53,440 nt of DNA from an uncultured Lachnospiraceae bacterium (GTDB lineage: Bacteria > Bacillota > Clostridia > Lachnospirales > Lachnospiraceae), in the NCBI GenBank assembly GCA_910578795.1, contig CAJTSD010000022.1, forward strand, positions 3,506-56,945, read 5' to 3'. Every line of letters begins with the position of its first letter. Position 1 is the stretch's first letter. The notes below the pieces were generated by a model, which was not told the origin of the DNA, did not search any database, and saw only the letters and a program-made list of their open reading frames with translations. This document shows positions 26,995-35,472 of the stretch, in pieces. The translations under genes were made by a program, and so were the position numbers.

Positions 26995-27148
26995 GTAACT
27001 ATTCAGTGCCTTCATAGTTACAGGCATCAAGCCATGCAAAAACCGCTTCGCGGATGTCAAAGCCACGTACCGTGGCTTGATGCTTGGCACAATTCAGATT
27101 ATATCACGCGCTTCGCAGCAAGTGCGTAGCGCTGTACTGAACAGTTAC
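26995..27148 (+). repeat. Palindromic intergenic element, copy 2
   Basis: This 154-bp element is bounded by GTAACTATTCAGTGC and GCTGTACTGAACAGTTAC. Its first 27 bases match copy 1 (16934-17067) at 25 positions and its last 42 at about 38. It carries the same inner palindromes (GCATCAAGCC/GGCTTGATGC) plus an extra GCCACG/CGTGGC. It lies between the permease and ATPase genes of the exporter, so it would be in the same transcript. Confidence 0.88.
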
Positions 27149-27181
27149 TCCCTCTAATCCAATTCTATTTCTATCACGCGT

Positions 27182-28009
27182 TTATAAAACATCTGCAAAA
27201 TGCACCTTCAGCCTGCGGAATATATGCGCCCCGACAAAAAACAGCACCGCCGTAAATACCCAAAAACCAATTGTCGCGCCCGGCTCCTCCCAAAACCACG
27301 TCCGCCCGAACATGGCATTGCGGTAGCCGTTTACGATATAAAAAATCGGATTGCATTTCAGTATCTTCTGCAGCAGCGGATTGCCGTCGAGATAGGAAAT
27401 ATTCCACAAAATCGGCGTCGCCCACATACCGACCTGCAGCGCAATATTAATGATTTGCAACAAATCCCGAAAGAAAATAACAACCGCGCACGTACTGTAG
27501 CTTAAAGCAAGCACAAGCATAAACATACAAAACGTGTAATACAAAAGCTGAATCAAATAAACCTCCGGCTGATAGCCATAAATAAAATACAGCAAAAGCA
27601 TAAAGCACACAAAAAAGAGGTGTGTGAACAATGCGGCAATCAGCTTGACAATCGGGATAATGCTAATCTTAAAAACCACCTTTTTCACAAGATAGCTATA
27701 CTCCATCAGAGAAGTCGTACCGTTATTGATCGCCTCGCTGAAATAAAACCACGGCACCAAACCTGCGGTCAGCCAAAGCACATACGGCGCCTCCACGCCC
27801 GCAGTCAGTATCTCCTTTTTGTCCGCCATCATGATATGCCCAAACACAAACCAATAGAGCAAAACCGTGACGACAGGCTGCGTAAACGCCCAAATCCGCC
27901 CGAAATACGAGCCTGCGTACCGGTTCTTGAAGTCATTTTTCGCAAGCTTCCAAATCAGCCTTCTCGACTGCCAAAGCTCCACCGGAAGCAAAAACAGCTT
28001 TTTCATCAT
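27182..28009 (-). CDS. Polysaccharide ABC exporter permease (ABC-2, Wzm/RgpC/TagG type)
   Basis: This 275-residue ABC-2 permease starts with the amphipathic entry segment LIWKLAKNDFKNRYAGSYFG (residues about 18-37), followed by about six hydrophobic helices. WAFTQPVVTVLLYWFVFG, the central VLWLTAGLVPWFYFSEAI, and the conserved late sequence VGMWATPILWNISYL are typical. It exports lipid-linked polysaccharide together with the ATPase encoded next. The ATG pair at 28009/28006 overlaps the rmlC stop (ATGATGA), indicating coupling. It was not possible to tell rhamnan from teichoic acid specificity from the permease alone. Confidence 0.94.
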   Translation of the reverse strand: MMKKLFLLPVELWQSRRLIWKLAKNDFKNRYAGSYFGRIWAFTQPVVTVLLYWFVFGHIMMADKKEILTAGVEAPYVLWLTAGLVPWFYFSEAINNGTTSLMEYSYLVKKVVFKISIIPIVKLIAALFTHLFFVCFMLLLYFIYGYQPEVYLIQLLYYTFCMFMLVLALSYSTCAVVIFFRDLLQIINIALQVGMWATPILWNISYLDGNPLLQKILKCNPIFYIVNGYRNAMFGRTWFWEEPGATIGFWVFTAVLFFVGAHIFRRLKVHFADVL

Positions 28010-28572
28010 CTCTTAAAATCCTTTAACGTTCCCCATTTTTGGTCTTTTTCGGATAAAATCAGCTCCATACCCGCAGGGATTCCCCATTCCACGCCAATCT
28101 CAGGGTCGCTCCACAAAAGCCCGCCCTCGTCGTTCGGGTGGTAAAAGTCCGTACACTTATAACAAAACTCCGCATACTCCGACAGCACCAAAAAGCCATG
28201 TGCAAAGTTCTTCGGGATAAAGAACTGCTTTTTGTTCTCCTCCGACAAGCGCACACCGTACCATTTGCCAAACGTTTTAGAGCCTTCACGCAAATCCACC
28301 GCCACGTCAAACACCTCGCCGCGCACCACACGCACCAGCTTGTCCTGCGGAAATTCCTTCTGAAAATGAAGCCCGCGCAGCACACCCTTTTTCGATGCCG
28401 ACTGGTTGTCCTGCACAAACACCTGATCAATCCCTGCCGCCTTAAAGTCGTTGTAATTGTAGGTTTCCATAAAATAACCCCTGTTATCCCCAAACACCTG
28501 CGGCGTAATCACCTTTAAGCCCTCAATCACCAAGCCATCCGCAACGCATTCCTCTACTGTAATCTTTCCCAT
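28006..28572 (-). CDS. rfbC: dTDP-4-dehydrorhamnose 3,5-epimerase
   Basis: The ATG at 28572 gives 188 residues, the usual length, with an AAGGAA site about 11 bases upstream; a longer TTG-initiated form is less likely. The RmlC cupin is clear: PQVFGDNRGYFMETYN, VFVQDNQSASKKGVLRGLHFQ (the second stretch holds the catalytic His region), VVRGEVFDVAVDLR, and FIPKNFAHGFLVLSE. It converts dTDP-4-keto-6-deoxyglucose to the rhamnose-configured ketosugar. It lies between the GH25 gene and the exporter permease. rmlA and rmlB are just upstream but rmlD is missing from the window. Confidence 0.95.
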   Translation of the reverse strand: MGKITVEECVADGLVIEGLKVITPQVFGDNRGYFMETYNYNDFKAAGIDQVFVQDNQSASKKGVLRGLHFQKEFPQDKLVRVVRGEVFDVAVDLREGSKTFGKWYGVRLSEENKKQFFIPKNFAHGFLVLSEYAEFCYKCTDFYHPNDEGGLLWSDPEIGVEWGIPAGMELILSEKDQKWGTLKDFKR

Positions 28573-28597
28573 TTTTACAAGATTCCTTTCCGATTCT

Positions 28598-29896
28598 TTA
28601 ATCAATTCCTAAGTAGCTTATGTTCAAATCCACGCGTCCCTCAATCCCCGCAACCGCGCCGCTTGAGGTATACTGCCACATATCATAATGCCCGTCATAC
28701 TCCGGCGTCTGCCGGTACTCGGCAAGCCAAACCTTTTGGTCATTTAACTCATCGCGGTTTAAATTGTTCAAAATCCAGTTCCGGCTTGCATACACGCCAG
28801 CCGTCATTTGGGCATTCTCAATCGTTTTACAAAACGCATTGACAATCGCCGTACGCGTGCCCGGATCCAAATTATCCGCCCGTCCGTTTCCGCCCGCACC
28901 CTCCGTGTCGATAAACACCGGATAGTCAAGCTTCGTATCGCCAAGGAGAGAAACGACCATACTCGCCTCTTCCACCGCCTCAACCAAGTCGACCGCCTGC
29001 GTAAAGAAGTACACGCCGACCTTGATGCCTGCCTTCTTTGCGCCTTCAAGGTTTTTATAAAAATACGGGTCCTCCACCAACCAGCCCGAAGTCGAACCGC
29101 GATATCCGCAGCGGATAATGGCGAAATCCACGCCCTCCGCCTTCACAATTTCCCAGTCAATCTCCTTATTCCACTTCGACACGTCAATGCCAAGCTGCAC
29201 CGCGTTCTCGCGCTCCTCCTCGATGTCAAGCAGCGCCGTGTACTGCGTGTCGTCCTCGTCCATGCTGTCAAGCTCGTCGTTTTCCGTATCGTCCTTCGCC
29301 ACGTCAACCTCGTCCTCGGAATGCACGAAAAATTCAATATCGTCAATTACTGTGTAGGACACAATCGACTTTACCCGCACATTGACCGGATTGGCGGGCA
29401 CCTCATAGCCTTCCACCGCATTCAGGGATACCTTATACTCACCCGGTTTCATGTCGGAAATACGGATAACACCGTCCTTGTCCTCATCAACATACGCGCC
29501 CGTATCCTCCACAACCACCGTAAATTCCTGCCCGGCGACCACATCGCCCTTGTCATCCGTTACCCTCACACGGATGTCGCGCTCCACGGAGCTTGCAAGC
29601 AGCGTAAGCGCCCGAACGGGATTTCCGTTTTCATCTGTCTGCGTTTCATTTTCCGTGGTTAAAGCAACGTCCTTATCAAAAAAATCATCGTCCCTTAAAA
29701 ATGCCGACAAATCAGCGCCGCTGACCTTGCCGTCCTCCTCAATCTGAGGCAATGAAGAATTTGTCTTATCAACGCCATTCTTTTTATCGCTGCCGCCCAC
29801 AAACGACTGGTAATTCACTGCCACAACCGCCGCCATCACGGCGACCATTGAACAAAGTACAATAAAAATGGCAATTCTTTTTGCTTTAGAGTCCAT
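28598..29896 (-). CDS. Membrane-anchored GH25 lysozyme-like muramidase
   Basis: The ATG at 29896 has GAGG seven bases upstream; a TTG further out is less likely. The product has 432 residues. One membrane helix (about 8-28) anchors a large extracellular part: a prealbumin-like/Cna-B-type domain (about 85-175: IRVRVTDDKGDVVAGQEFTV; ISDMKPGEYKVSLNAV), an acidic linker, and a GH25 domain (about 225-432). The GH25 motifs are LGIDVSKWNKEIDWEIV, DFAIIRCGYRG, VGVYFFTQAVD, the catalytic DxE in YPVFIDTEG, and DMWQYTSSG. GH25 enzymes cut the MurNAc-GlcNAc bond. It overlaps rmlA by 11 bp and precedes rmlC, so it is expressed with rhamnose synthesis. Confidence 0.92.
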   Translation of the reverse strand: MDSKAKRIAIFIVLCSMVAVMAAVVAVNYQSFVGGSDKKNGVDKTNSSLPQIEEDGKVSGADLSAFLRDDDFFDKDVALTTENETQTDENGNPVRALTLLASSVERDIRVRVTDDKGDVVAGQEFTVVVEDTGAYVDEDKDGVIRISDMKPGEYKVSLNAVEGYEVPANPVNVRVKSIVSYTVIDDIEFFVHSEDEVDVAKDDTENDELDSMDEDDTQYTALLDIEEERENAVQLGIDVSKWNKEIDWEIVKAEGVDFAIIRCGYRGSTSGWLVEDPYFYKNLEGAKKAGIKVGVYFFTQAVDLVEAVEEASMVVSLLGDTKLDYPVFIDTEGAGGNGRADNLDPGTRTAIVNAFCKTIENAQMTAGVYASRNWILNNLNRDELNDQKVWLAEYRQTPEYDGHYDMWQYTSSGAVAGIEGRVDLNISYLGID

Positions 29897-30755
29897 TTGC
29901 AACCTCAACCAAATATTTTCCGTATTCTGTCTTCATCAGCGGTTCCGCGAGCTTTAAAAGCTGCTCCTTTGTGATAAATCCCCGCTTATACGCAATCTCC
30001 TCAATGCAGGATATATATAAGCCCTGACGCTTTTGGAACGCGCACACAAAATCAGACGCGTCCAAAAGCGAGTCGTGATTTCCCGTATCAAGCCATGCAA
30101 ACCCGCGCCCCATTGTTTCAACGGAAAGCGTCCCGCGCCGCAGATATTCGTTGTTAATACTTGTAATCTCAATTTCCCCGCGCGCCGACGGCTTTACATT
30201 CTTTGCAATTTCCACCACGTCATTGTCATAAAAATAAAGTCCCGGAACGGCGTAATTGCTCTTTGGATGTTTGGGCTTTTCCTCAATCGAAATCGCCTTT
30301 CCGTTCTCGTCAAACTCCACCACGCCGTACTCTCTCGGATCACGTACATAATAGCCGAAAATCGTCGCGCCGCTCTCCTTTGCCGCCACACGCTGCAAAA
30401 GCTTCGAAAAACTCTGCCCATAGAAAATATTATCGCCAAGCACAAGCGCTGCCGAATCCTTGCCGATAAACTCCGCGCCGATAATAAACGCGTCCGCAAG
30501 TCCGCGCGGCTGCTCCTGTACCGCATACTGCATATTTAACCCAAGCTGCTCTCCCGTTCCGAACAGTTCCTCAAAAACAGGTAAATCCCTCGGTGTGGAA
30601 ATAATTAAAATATCCCGGATACCCGCAAGCATTAAAGTGGAAAGCGGGTAGTAAATCATCGGTTTATCGTAAACAGGCATAATCTGCTTTGAGATTGCCT
30701 TTGTCAGCGGATAAAGGCGTGTGCCGGAACCGCCTGCTAAAATAATTCCTTTCAT
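29886..30755 (-). CDS. rfbA: Glucose-1-phosphate thymidylyltransferase
   Basis: The ATG at 30755 gives the canonical start MKGIILAGGSGTRLYPLT and 289 residues; GGAGG lies ten bases upstream. Nucleotidyltransferase signatures include SKQIMPVYDKPMIYYPLS, LGDNIFYG, YGVVEFDENGKAISIEEKP and GFAWLDTGNHDSLLDAS. It makes dTDP-glucose from glucose-1-phosphate and dTTP, the first step to dTDP-rhamnose. It follows rmlB across a gap holding a hairpin and overlaps the GH25 gene. Confidence 0.97.
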   Translation of the reverse strand: MKGIILAGGSGTRLYPLTKAISKQIMPVYDKPMIYYPLSTLMLAGIRDILIISTPRDLPVFEELFGTGEQLGLNMQYAVQEQPRGLADAFIIGAEFIGKDSAALVLGDNIFYGQSFSKLLQRVAAKESGATIFGYYVRDPREYGVVEFDENGKAISIEEKPKHPKSNYAVPGLYFYDNDVVEIAKNVKPSARGEIEITSINNEYLRRGTLSVETMGRGFAWLDTGNHDSLLDASDFVCAFQKRQGLYISCIEEIAYKRGFITKEQLLKLAEPLMKTEYGKYLVEVANGL

Positions 30756-30793
30756 GGTTTCAAAACCTCCCATTTCTCAATGTTTCTAAAGAC

Positions 30794-30829
30794 GCAGAAA
30801 AGAATGCCGCCTCAAGACATTCTTTCTGC
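30794..30829 (-). terminator. Hairpin between rmlB and rmlA
   Basis: On the minus strand GCAGAAAGAATG (30818-30829) pairs with CATTCTTTTCTGC (30794-30806) with one bulged base and an 11-base loop. Only a short GTCTTT follows, so it is probably a leaky attenuator or a stability hairpin rather than a full stop. Confidence 0.45.
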
Positions 30830-30836
30830 TACCTTA

Positions 30837-31916
30837 TTATACCTGATACATCTGCGCGTAATATTTCTGATAATCGCCGCTTGTGACATTCTTCATCCAG
30901 TCCTCATGCTCAAAATACCACTTGATTGTCTGTTTAATACCATCCTTAAACATGGTTTCCGGCTCCCATCCAATCTCCGCCTTGATTTTGTCAGGCGCAA
31001 TGGCATACCGTCTGTCATGTCCCTTCCGATCCTCAACATACGTGATTAAATCCTTTGAAACAAGCGCCTTTCTCGGATCACCATCCGCAAGCTGCTCCTG
31101 AAGTGTTTCGATAATAATGTTGATAATTTCAATATTCTGCTTCTCGTTGTGTCCGCCAATATTATAGGTTTCAAATAATCTGCCCTGCTCCTGCACCATG
31201 TCGATTGCCTTTGCGTGGTCCTCCACATAAAGCCAGTCACGCACATTCTTGCCGTCGCCGTAAACCGGAAGCTTCTTTCCCTGAAGCGCATTGTTGATAA
31301 TCAGCGGAATTAATTTCTCAGGGAACTGGTAAGGTCCATAATTGTTCGAGCAGTTTGTGATATTTGCCGGAAATTTGTAGGTATCCATATAAGCCTTCAC
31401 AAGCATGTCCGACGATGCCTTGCTTGCCGAATATGGACTGTGCGGTGCATAAGGGGTTGTTTCATAAAAGTATTCCCCGTCATTTTCCAGCGAGCCGTAC
31501 ACTTCATCCGTAGACACATGAAGGAATTTTTTACCCTCTTTAAAGGCGCCATCCGCATTCTCCCATGCAGCCTTTGCGCAGTTTAACATGACTGCCGTTC
31601 CAAGAACATTTGTTTGTACAAACACCTCAGGATTGACAATACTGCGGTCAACATGGCTCTCCGCCGCAAAGTGCACCACCCGGTCAATGTCGTTTTCCGC
31701 GAAGATTTTTTCAATCGCCGCCTTGTCCGTGATGTCCGCCTTTACAAATGTATAATTCTCTCTTGCCTCAATATCCTTTAAATTCTCAAGATTGCCCGCA
31801 TAAGTCAGCGCATCCACATTGATAATGCGGATTTCATTGTCATATTTTTTGAACATGTAATGAATGTAGTTTGAACCGATAAAGCCCGCACCGCCCGTTA
31901 CCAGATAAGTTCTCAT
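30837..31916 (-). CDS. rfbB: dTDP-glucose 4,6-dehydratase
   Basis: This 359-residue extended SDR enzyme turns dTDP-glucose into dTDP-4-keto-6-deoxyglucose. The NAD-binding motif is VTGGAGFIGSNY (5-16), followed by VDALTYAGNLENL, AAESHVDRSI, STDEVYGSL with the catalytic Thr-Asp-Glu, and YSASKASSDM with the YxxxK pair. NCSNNYGPYQFPEKLIPL is typical. GGAGGT precedes ATG 31916. The gene opens the rml unit and has its own predicted promoter just upstream. Confidence 0.97.
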   Translation of the reverse strand: MRTYLVTGGAGFIGSNYIHYMFKKYDNEIRIINVDALTYAGNLENLKDIEARENYTFVKADITDKAAIEKIFAENDIDRVVHFAAESHVDRSIVNPEVFVQTNVLGTAVMLNCAKAAWENADGAFKEGKKFLHVSTDEVYGSLENDGEYFYETTPYAPHSPYSASKASSDMLVKAYMDTYKFPANITNCSNNYGPYQFPEKLIPLIINNALQGKKLPVYGDGKNVRDWLYVEDHAKAIDMVQEQGRLFETYNIGGHNEKQNIEIINIIIETLQEQLADGDPRKALVSKDLITYVEDRKGHDRRYAIAPDKIKAEIGWEPETMFKDGIKQTIKWYFEHEDWMKNVTSGDYQKYYAQMYQV

Positions 31917-31968
31917 GAAATTATTACCTCCAAATTGTATTGCAATTTTATAAGATGAACCTCGCCTA

Positions 31969-31997
31969 ATTTTATCCTATATTGGCAAATATTGCAA
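31969..31997 (-). promoter_or_regulatory. Sigma-A type promoter of the rml operon
   Basis: On the minus strand TTGCAA (31992-31997) and TAAAAT (31969-31974) are spaced by exactly 17 bp, in the 85-bp gap after the large GH25 gene. Transcription would begin near 31962, about 45 bases before the rmlB start. Confidence 0.65.
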
Positions 31998-32001
31998 GTA
32001 C

Positions 32002-35000
32002 TTAGTATCCCATGTAGCTTAAATTCAAGTCAACATTTCCATTAATTCCGCTGATTTTGCCCTTGCTCGAATACTGCCACATATCGTATTTGCCCTTGTA
32101 AGTCGGCGCCGCCGCGTACTGCGCAAGCCAAATGCGGTAACCTCCCGGAATGGCGCTCATATTCAGCCGGTCCTCAAACCATGTTTTTGACGCGTAAATA
32201 CCCGCCTTGTAGCCCGAGTTTGCCACCGTCTGGCAAAACGCATTCACCACGGCAGTCCGTGTCGCCTTGTCAATCCTATCCGCTCTTCCGCCGCTCGATT
32301 CCGTATCGATAAAGATTGGATAGGTCAGGTTATAGCCCTTCGCACACGCCACCGCAAGCGAAGCCTCCTTGACAGCCTCCACCTCGTTTACTGCCTGTGA
32401 AAATACATAAATACCGACTTTAAGCCCTGCCGCTGTCGCACCCTGTATATTCTTCGTAAAATTCTGATCCTGAATCAGCGCGCCTGTCGCCGAGCCTCTG
32501 TATCCGCAGCGGATAATCACGTAATCAACACCTGATGCCTTCACTGCGTTCCAGTTAATATCGCCGTTATGCCTTGATACATCAATGCCAAACTTTGAAC
32601 CGTTTACAGTCGTCGCAATCGCGCCGTCAGAACCAAAGTTATAGGTAACTCCCTGGATGACCTGTGCGCCTGTGACGGGATTCCCGTTTTTGTCAAAGAA
32701 ATACGTCTTTCCGTCTATGGTCTGCCATCCCGTATATTTATATTGTGCCGCAGTTTTGATATAAAATTCCGATGCATTGTAATAATCCGCATAAACTGCT
32801 TCCTTATAGCTTCCGTCATTGTTCTTAAGATAAATTTGGTTTCCGTTCGCATCCTTTAATTTTGTCACGGTATCTCCTGATGCATTGGAATTAATCGTCA
32901 CTGTGCAGGATGCTTTTGCCGGATTTCCTTTCCCATCCTTTTCCTTGGTAACAGCCGTGATAACCGCGCTTCCTGCCGACACGCCAGTCACAACGCCTTT
33001 TTCACTGACAGTTGCAATTTTTTTGTCTGAAGTTTCCCAGGTAACACCCGCATCCTTTGTATAGCCTCCCACAGTAGCCACAAGCGTCGTCGTGCCGCCT
33101 ACCGCAATATAGACGTCCTGCGTTCTGTCAAGCGCTACCACAAGCGTATTTCCGGCTGAAGCGGTAATGGTAACCTTAATCTGCGCCTTGATGTCAAGCT
33201 CCTTTCCATCTGCTCCCTTAATCCCTTTAATCTGACCTGTAATGGTAGCTGTTCCAGCCTTTTTACCGGTTACAACACCGTCAGAATCAATTTCCGCAAT
33301 GGAAACATCGCTGCTGAACCATGTGACTGCCGGAAAATTCTCTGTAACAGTTTCCGTACTGTTGTCATCCTTCGTGTATACAAGCTTTGCAGGTTTTACC
33401 GTAATCGTTTCATCCACGCCGCAGCTTTCCCTGCTTGCCGAAAGCTCAAGCTTTGCAGAAGACAGCTTTGCCGCTTCAACGGTAATCTCGCAGGAAGCGC
33501 TTGCTGTGTCTGTTGTTTCACTTGTTTTTTTCTCCGGCTCAATTGTCCTTTTATAATCATACGCAATTGTCTGGTCCGCATCATCCTTAATCGGTGTGCA
33601 TTTTTCCTTTTCCGCACTGGAAAGTTTCTCATACTCATCAAGGTCAATCTGCACCGTTTCTTCAATCGGTTGTTCCGGCTCATATGTTGTTGTGATTGTC
33701 TTTCTTGTAACCGTGTACGTAACGGTAGCTGTCCCTTCCGATTTCGCTGTTACCGTACCGTTGCTTACCGTCGCCACAGACTCATCGGAAGACTTCCATT
33801 CCGTTGTATACTTGTACTGTATATCCCCTTCCGTCTTATCACTAAAAGAAGTACCTGAGAGGTTTGCTGTCGCGCCAACCTTTAAGGAAAGGCTCGATTT
33901 GTCAAGCGTAACGTTAATGGTATCAAAAAGCATTCTTGCCGCTGCCTTTGATACTTTGGAAGGATCCGGAATCGTGTTCTTATCAATTGGCAGATAGCTT
34001 TCACTGCCACCAATCGGCGTTTTCGTTGATTCCACCCATTCTACGGTATCCTTCAGCTTTACCTCCTCAGCAACCGCATCCTTCTTTTGGGTATCCTCTG
34101 CCGCCACATTAACCTGTTTCTCACTTTTCACCTCGTCCTGCACATTGATTACCACGTACTCGACCTTATCCTTTACCGTGACCTTCTGCGCCATTGTCGG
34201 GAACTGGTATTTGTCTGTCGACGTTATGATTGCGTCAAAAATACCTGCCTTAATGTTTTCGGCATAAATGATGCCGTCCATGTCGCCGTCCGTTAAAACT
34301 AACTCATTTTTGCTCGATGTATTGATAAGCTTTACTTCAAATTTCGTTCCAGTAATCAATTCGCCGCTGTTTACGTCCGTAAAGCGAATTTTCAAATCTT
34401 TTTCCACGGAAACAAAGCTGACGCTGACCTTACCGCCCGAGGCGTCCGTCTCTGACATAATTTCCGAGCTGCTCTCCGTTTCGCTCCCAAAGCCTCCCAA
34501 AAGCGCCGCATCTGTCACGGAGGAGAGACCATGGTCGCCTGCAATGCCAATTCCCGCCAGCTCTGTTCCAATCGGCGCAATCGCCTGTATATGATCATTC
34601 ACACGTCTGCTTGTAAAAAACATGCTGAAAATGACAATCACTGCCACCACAAGGACAACGCCCGTCGTCACAAGAACCGCATCAAGGGCAGTCATATGTG
34701 ATACACGTTTCTTTAAATGATATAACAATGACTGCATTTTACCGGAAAAATCCGTGCCGAATGCAACATTCTCCCCCATATCCTCGCGTTCATCATATCC
34801 GCTGTCATAGGAATCGTCATATCGATTATTGATGCCGCCATATGCTATATCAAAACCGTCCTCATCATATTCCTCGTCATACTCGTCGGCATACTCCTCT
34901 GATTCATAATATTCGTCACCGTCCTCATCATACGCCCCGTCTTCATCATAATAGCTGCCTGTATCCTCCGCGTAATCCTCCGCATAATATTCAAAAGCTT

Positions 35001-35397
35001 CCTCGTCTTCCTCCGCATAGTATTCGTCTTCCGCAGGTTCTTCCTCCGGGTAATATTCGTCTTCCGCAGGCGCTTCCTCCGTATAATATTCAAAAGCTTC
35101 CTCGTCTTCCTCCGCGTAATATTCGTCTTCCGCAGGCGCTTCCTCCGCGTAATATTCATCCTGCCCCTTGGCATCATATTCTTCTTCATAGTACAATTCA
35201 TTGTCGTTGTATCCGACTATGTATTCATCATCATCGTCATATTCCCCGTTGTCATCATCCTCATAATACGCATCGTCGTCCTGTTCAAACTCCTCATACA
35301 TATCTTCTGTATATTGATCAGCCTGATATTTTTTTCTTTTACCGGCTGTTTTTCTCTTATTGGTACCATACACCCCAAATACTTTCTTATTTTTCAT
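32002..35397 (-). CDS. Large membrane-anchored GH25 lysozyme with Big2 domains and acidic Tyr-rich cytoplasmic domain
   Basis: This 1131-residue protein has about 235 cytoplasmic residues that are strongly acidic with many Tyr (repeats around APAEDEYYAEE), then a membrane helix (about 238-261). Outside lie a prealbumin-like domain (about 330-420), about three bacterial Ig-like Big2 domains (about 500-870; for example WFSSDVSIAEIDSDGVVTG and WETSDKKIATVSEKGVVTG), a choline-binding-like wall repeat (GWQTIDGKTYFFDKNGNPVTG), and a C-terminal GH25 domain (about 925-1131) with FGIDVSRHNGDINW, DYVIIRCGYRG, the catalytic FIDTES and MWQYSSKG. It shares the prealbumin-GH25 plan with the protein at 28598. 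The best AAGGAGG site is 22 bases from the ATG, unusually far. A promoter lies just upstream. Confidence 0.93.
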   Translation of the reverse strand: MKNKKVFGVYGTNKRKTAGKRKKYQADQYTEDMYEEFEQDDDAYYEDDDNGEYDDDDEYIVGYNDNELYYEEEYDAKGQDEYYAEEAPAEDEYYAEEDEEAFEYYTEEAPAEDEYYPEEEPAEDEYYAEEDEEAFEYYAEDYAEDTGSYYDEDGAYDEDGDEYYESEEYADEYDEEYDEDGFDIAYGGINNRYDDSYDSGYDEREDMGENVAFGTDFSGKMQSLLYHLKKRVSHMTALDAVLVTTGVVLVVAVIVIFSMFFTSRRVNDHIQAIAPIGTELAGIGIAGDHGLSSVTDAALLGGFGSETESSSEIMSETDASGGKVSVSFVSVEKDLKIRFTDVNSGELITGTKFEVKLINTSSKNELVLTDGDMDGIIYAENIKAGIFDAIITSTDKYQFPTMAQKVTVKDKVEYVVINVQDEVKSEKQVNVAAEDTQKKDAVAEEVKLKDTVEWVESTKTPIGGSESYLPIDKNTIPDPSKVSKAAARMLFDTINVTLDKSSLSLKVGATANLSGTSFSDKTEGDIQYKYTTEWKSSDESVATVSNGTVTAKSEGTATVTYTVTRKTITTTYEPEQPIEETVQIDLDEYEKLSSAEKEKCTPIKDDADQTIAYDYKRTIEPEKKTSETTDTASASCEITVEAAKLSSAKLELSASRESCGVDETITVKPAKLVYTKDDNSTETVTENFPAVTWFSSDVSIAEIDSDGVVTGKKAGTATITGQIKGIKGADGKELDIKAQIKVTITASAGNTLVVALDRTQDVYIAVGGTTTLVATVGGYTKDAGVTWETSDKKIATVSEKGVVTGVSAGSAVITAVTKEKDGKGNPAKASCTVTINSNASGDTVTKLKDANGNQIYLKNNDGSYKEAVYADYYNASEFYIKTAAQYKYTGWQTIDGKTYFFDKNGNPVTGAQVIQGVTYNFGSDGAIATTVNGSKFGIDVSRHNGDINWNAVKASGVDYVIIRCGYRGSATGALIQDQNFTKNIQGATAAGLKVGIYVFSQAVNEVEAVKEASLAVACAKGYNLTYPIFIDTESSGGRADRIDKATRTAVVNAFCQTVANSGYKAGIYASKTWFEDRLNMSAIPGGYRIWLAQYAAAPTYKGKYDMWQYSSKGKISGINGNVDLNLSYMGY
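34850..35160. repeat. Degenerate tandem repeats coding the acidic Tyr-rich cytoplasmic domain
   Basis: Imperfect in-frame repeats recur with cores such as gtaatattcgtcttccgcag and gcttcctccg on the plus strand. On the minus strand they code EEAPAEDEYY, AEEDEEAFEYY and related units. The most regular part is about 34980-35160, with units of roughly 33 and 66 bp. Confidence 0.85.
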
Positions 35398-35472
35398 CCC
35401 AGTATTGTCTTTAAGACTTCCTCCTTCTTGTTATCTTAATATTTCTGTAATATTTTTAATGATTACGCAACA

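Noticed and set aside
34842..35414. A 190-residue plus-strand frame rich in His, Pro and Arg
   Set aside because: It is the antisense of the acidic Tyr-rich repeat region; its composition is the complement of that repeat and it overlaps the gene's promoter side.
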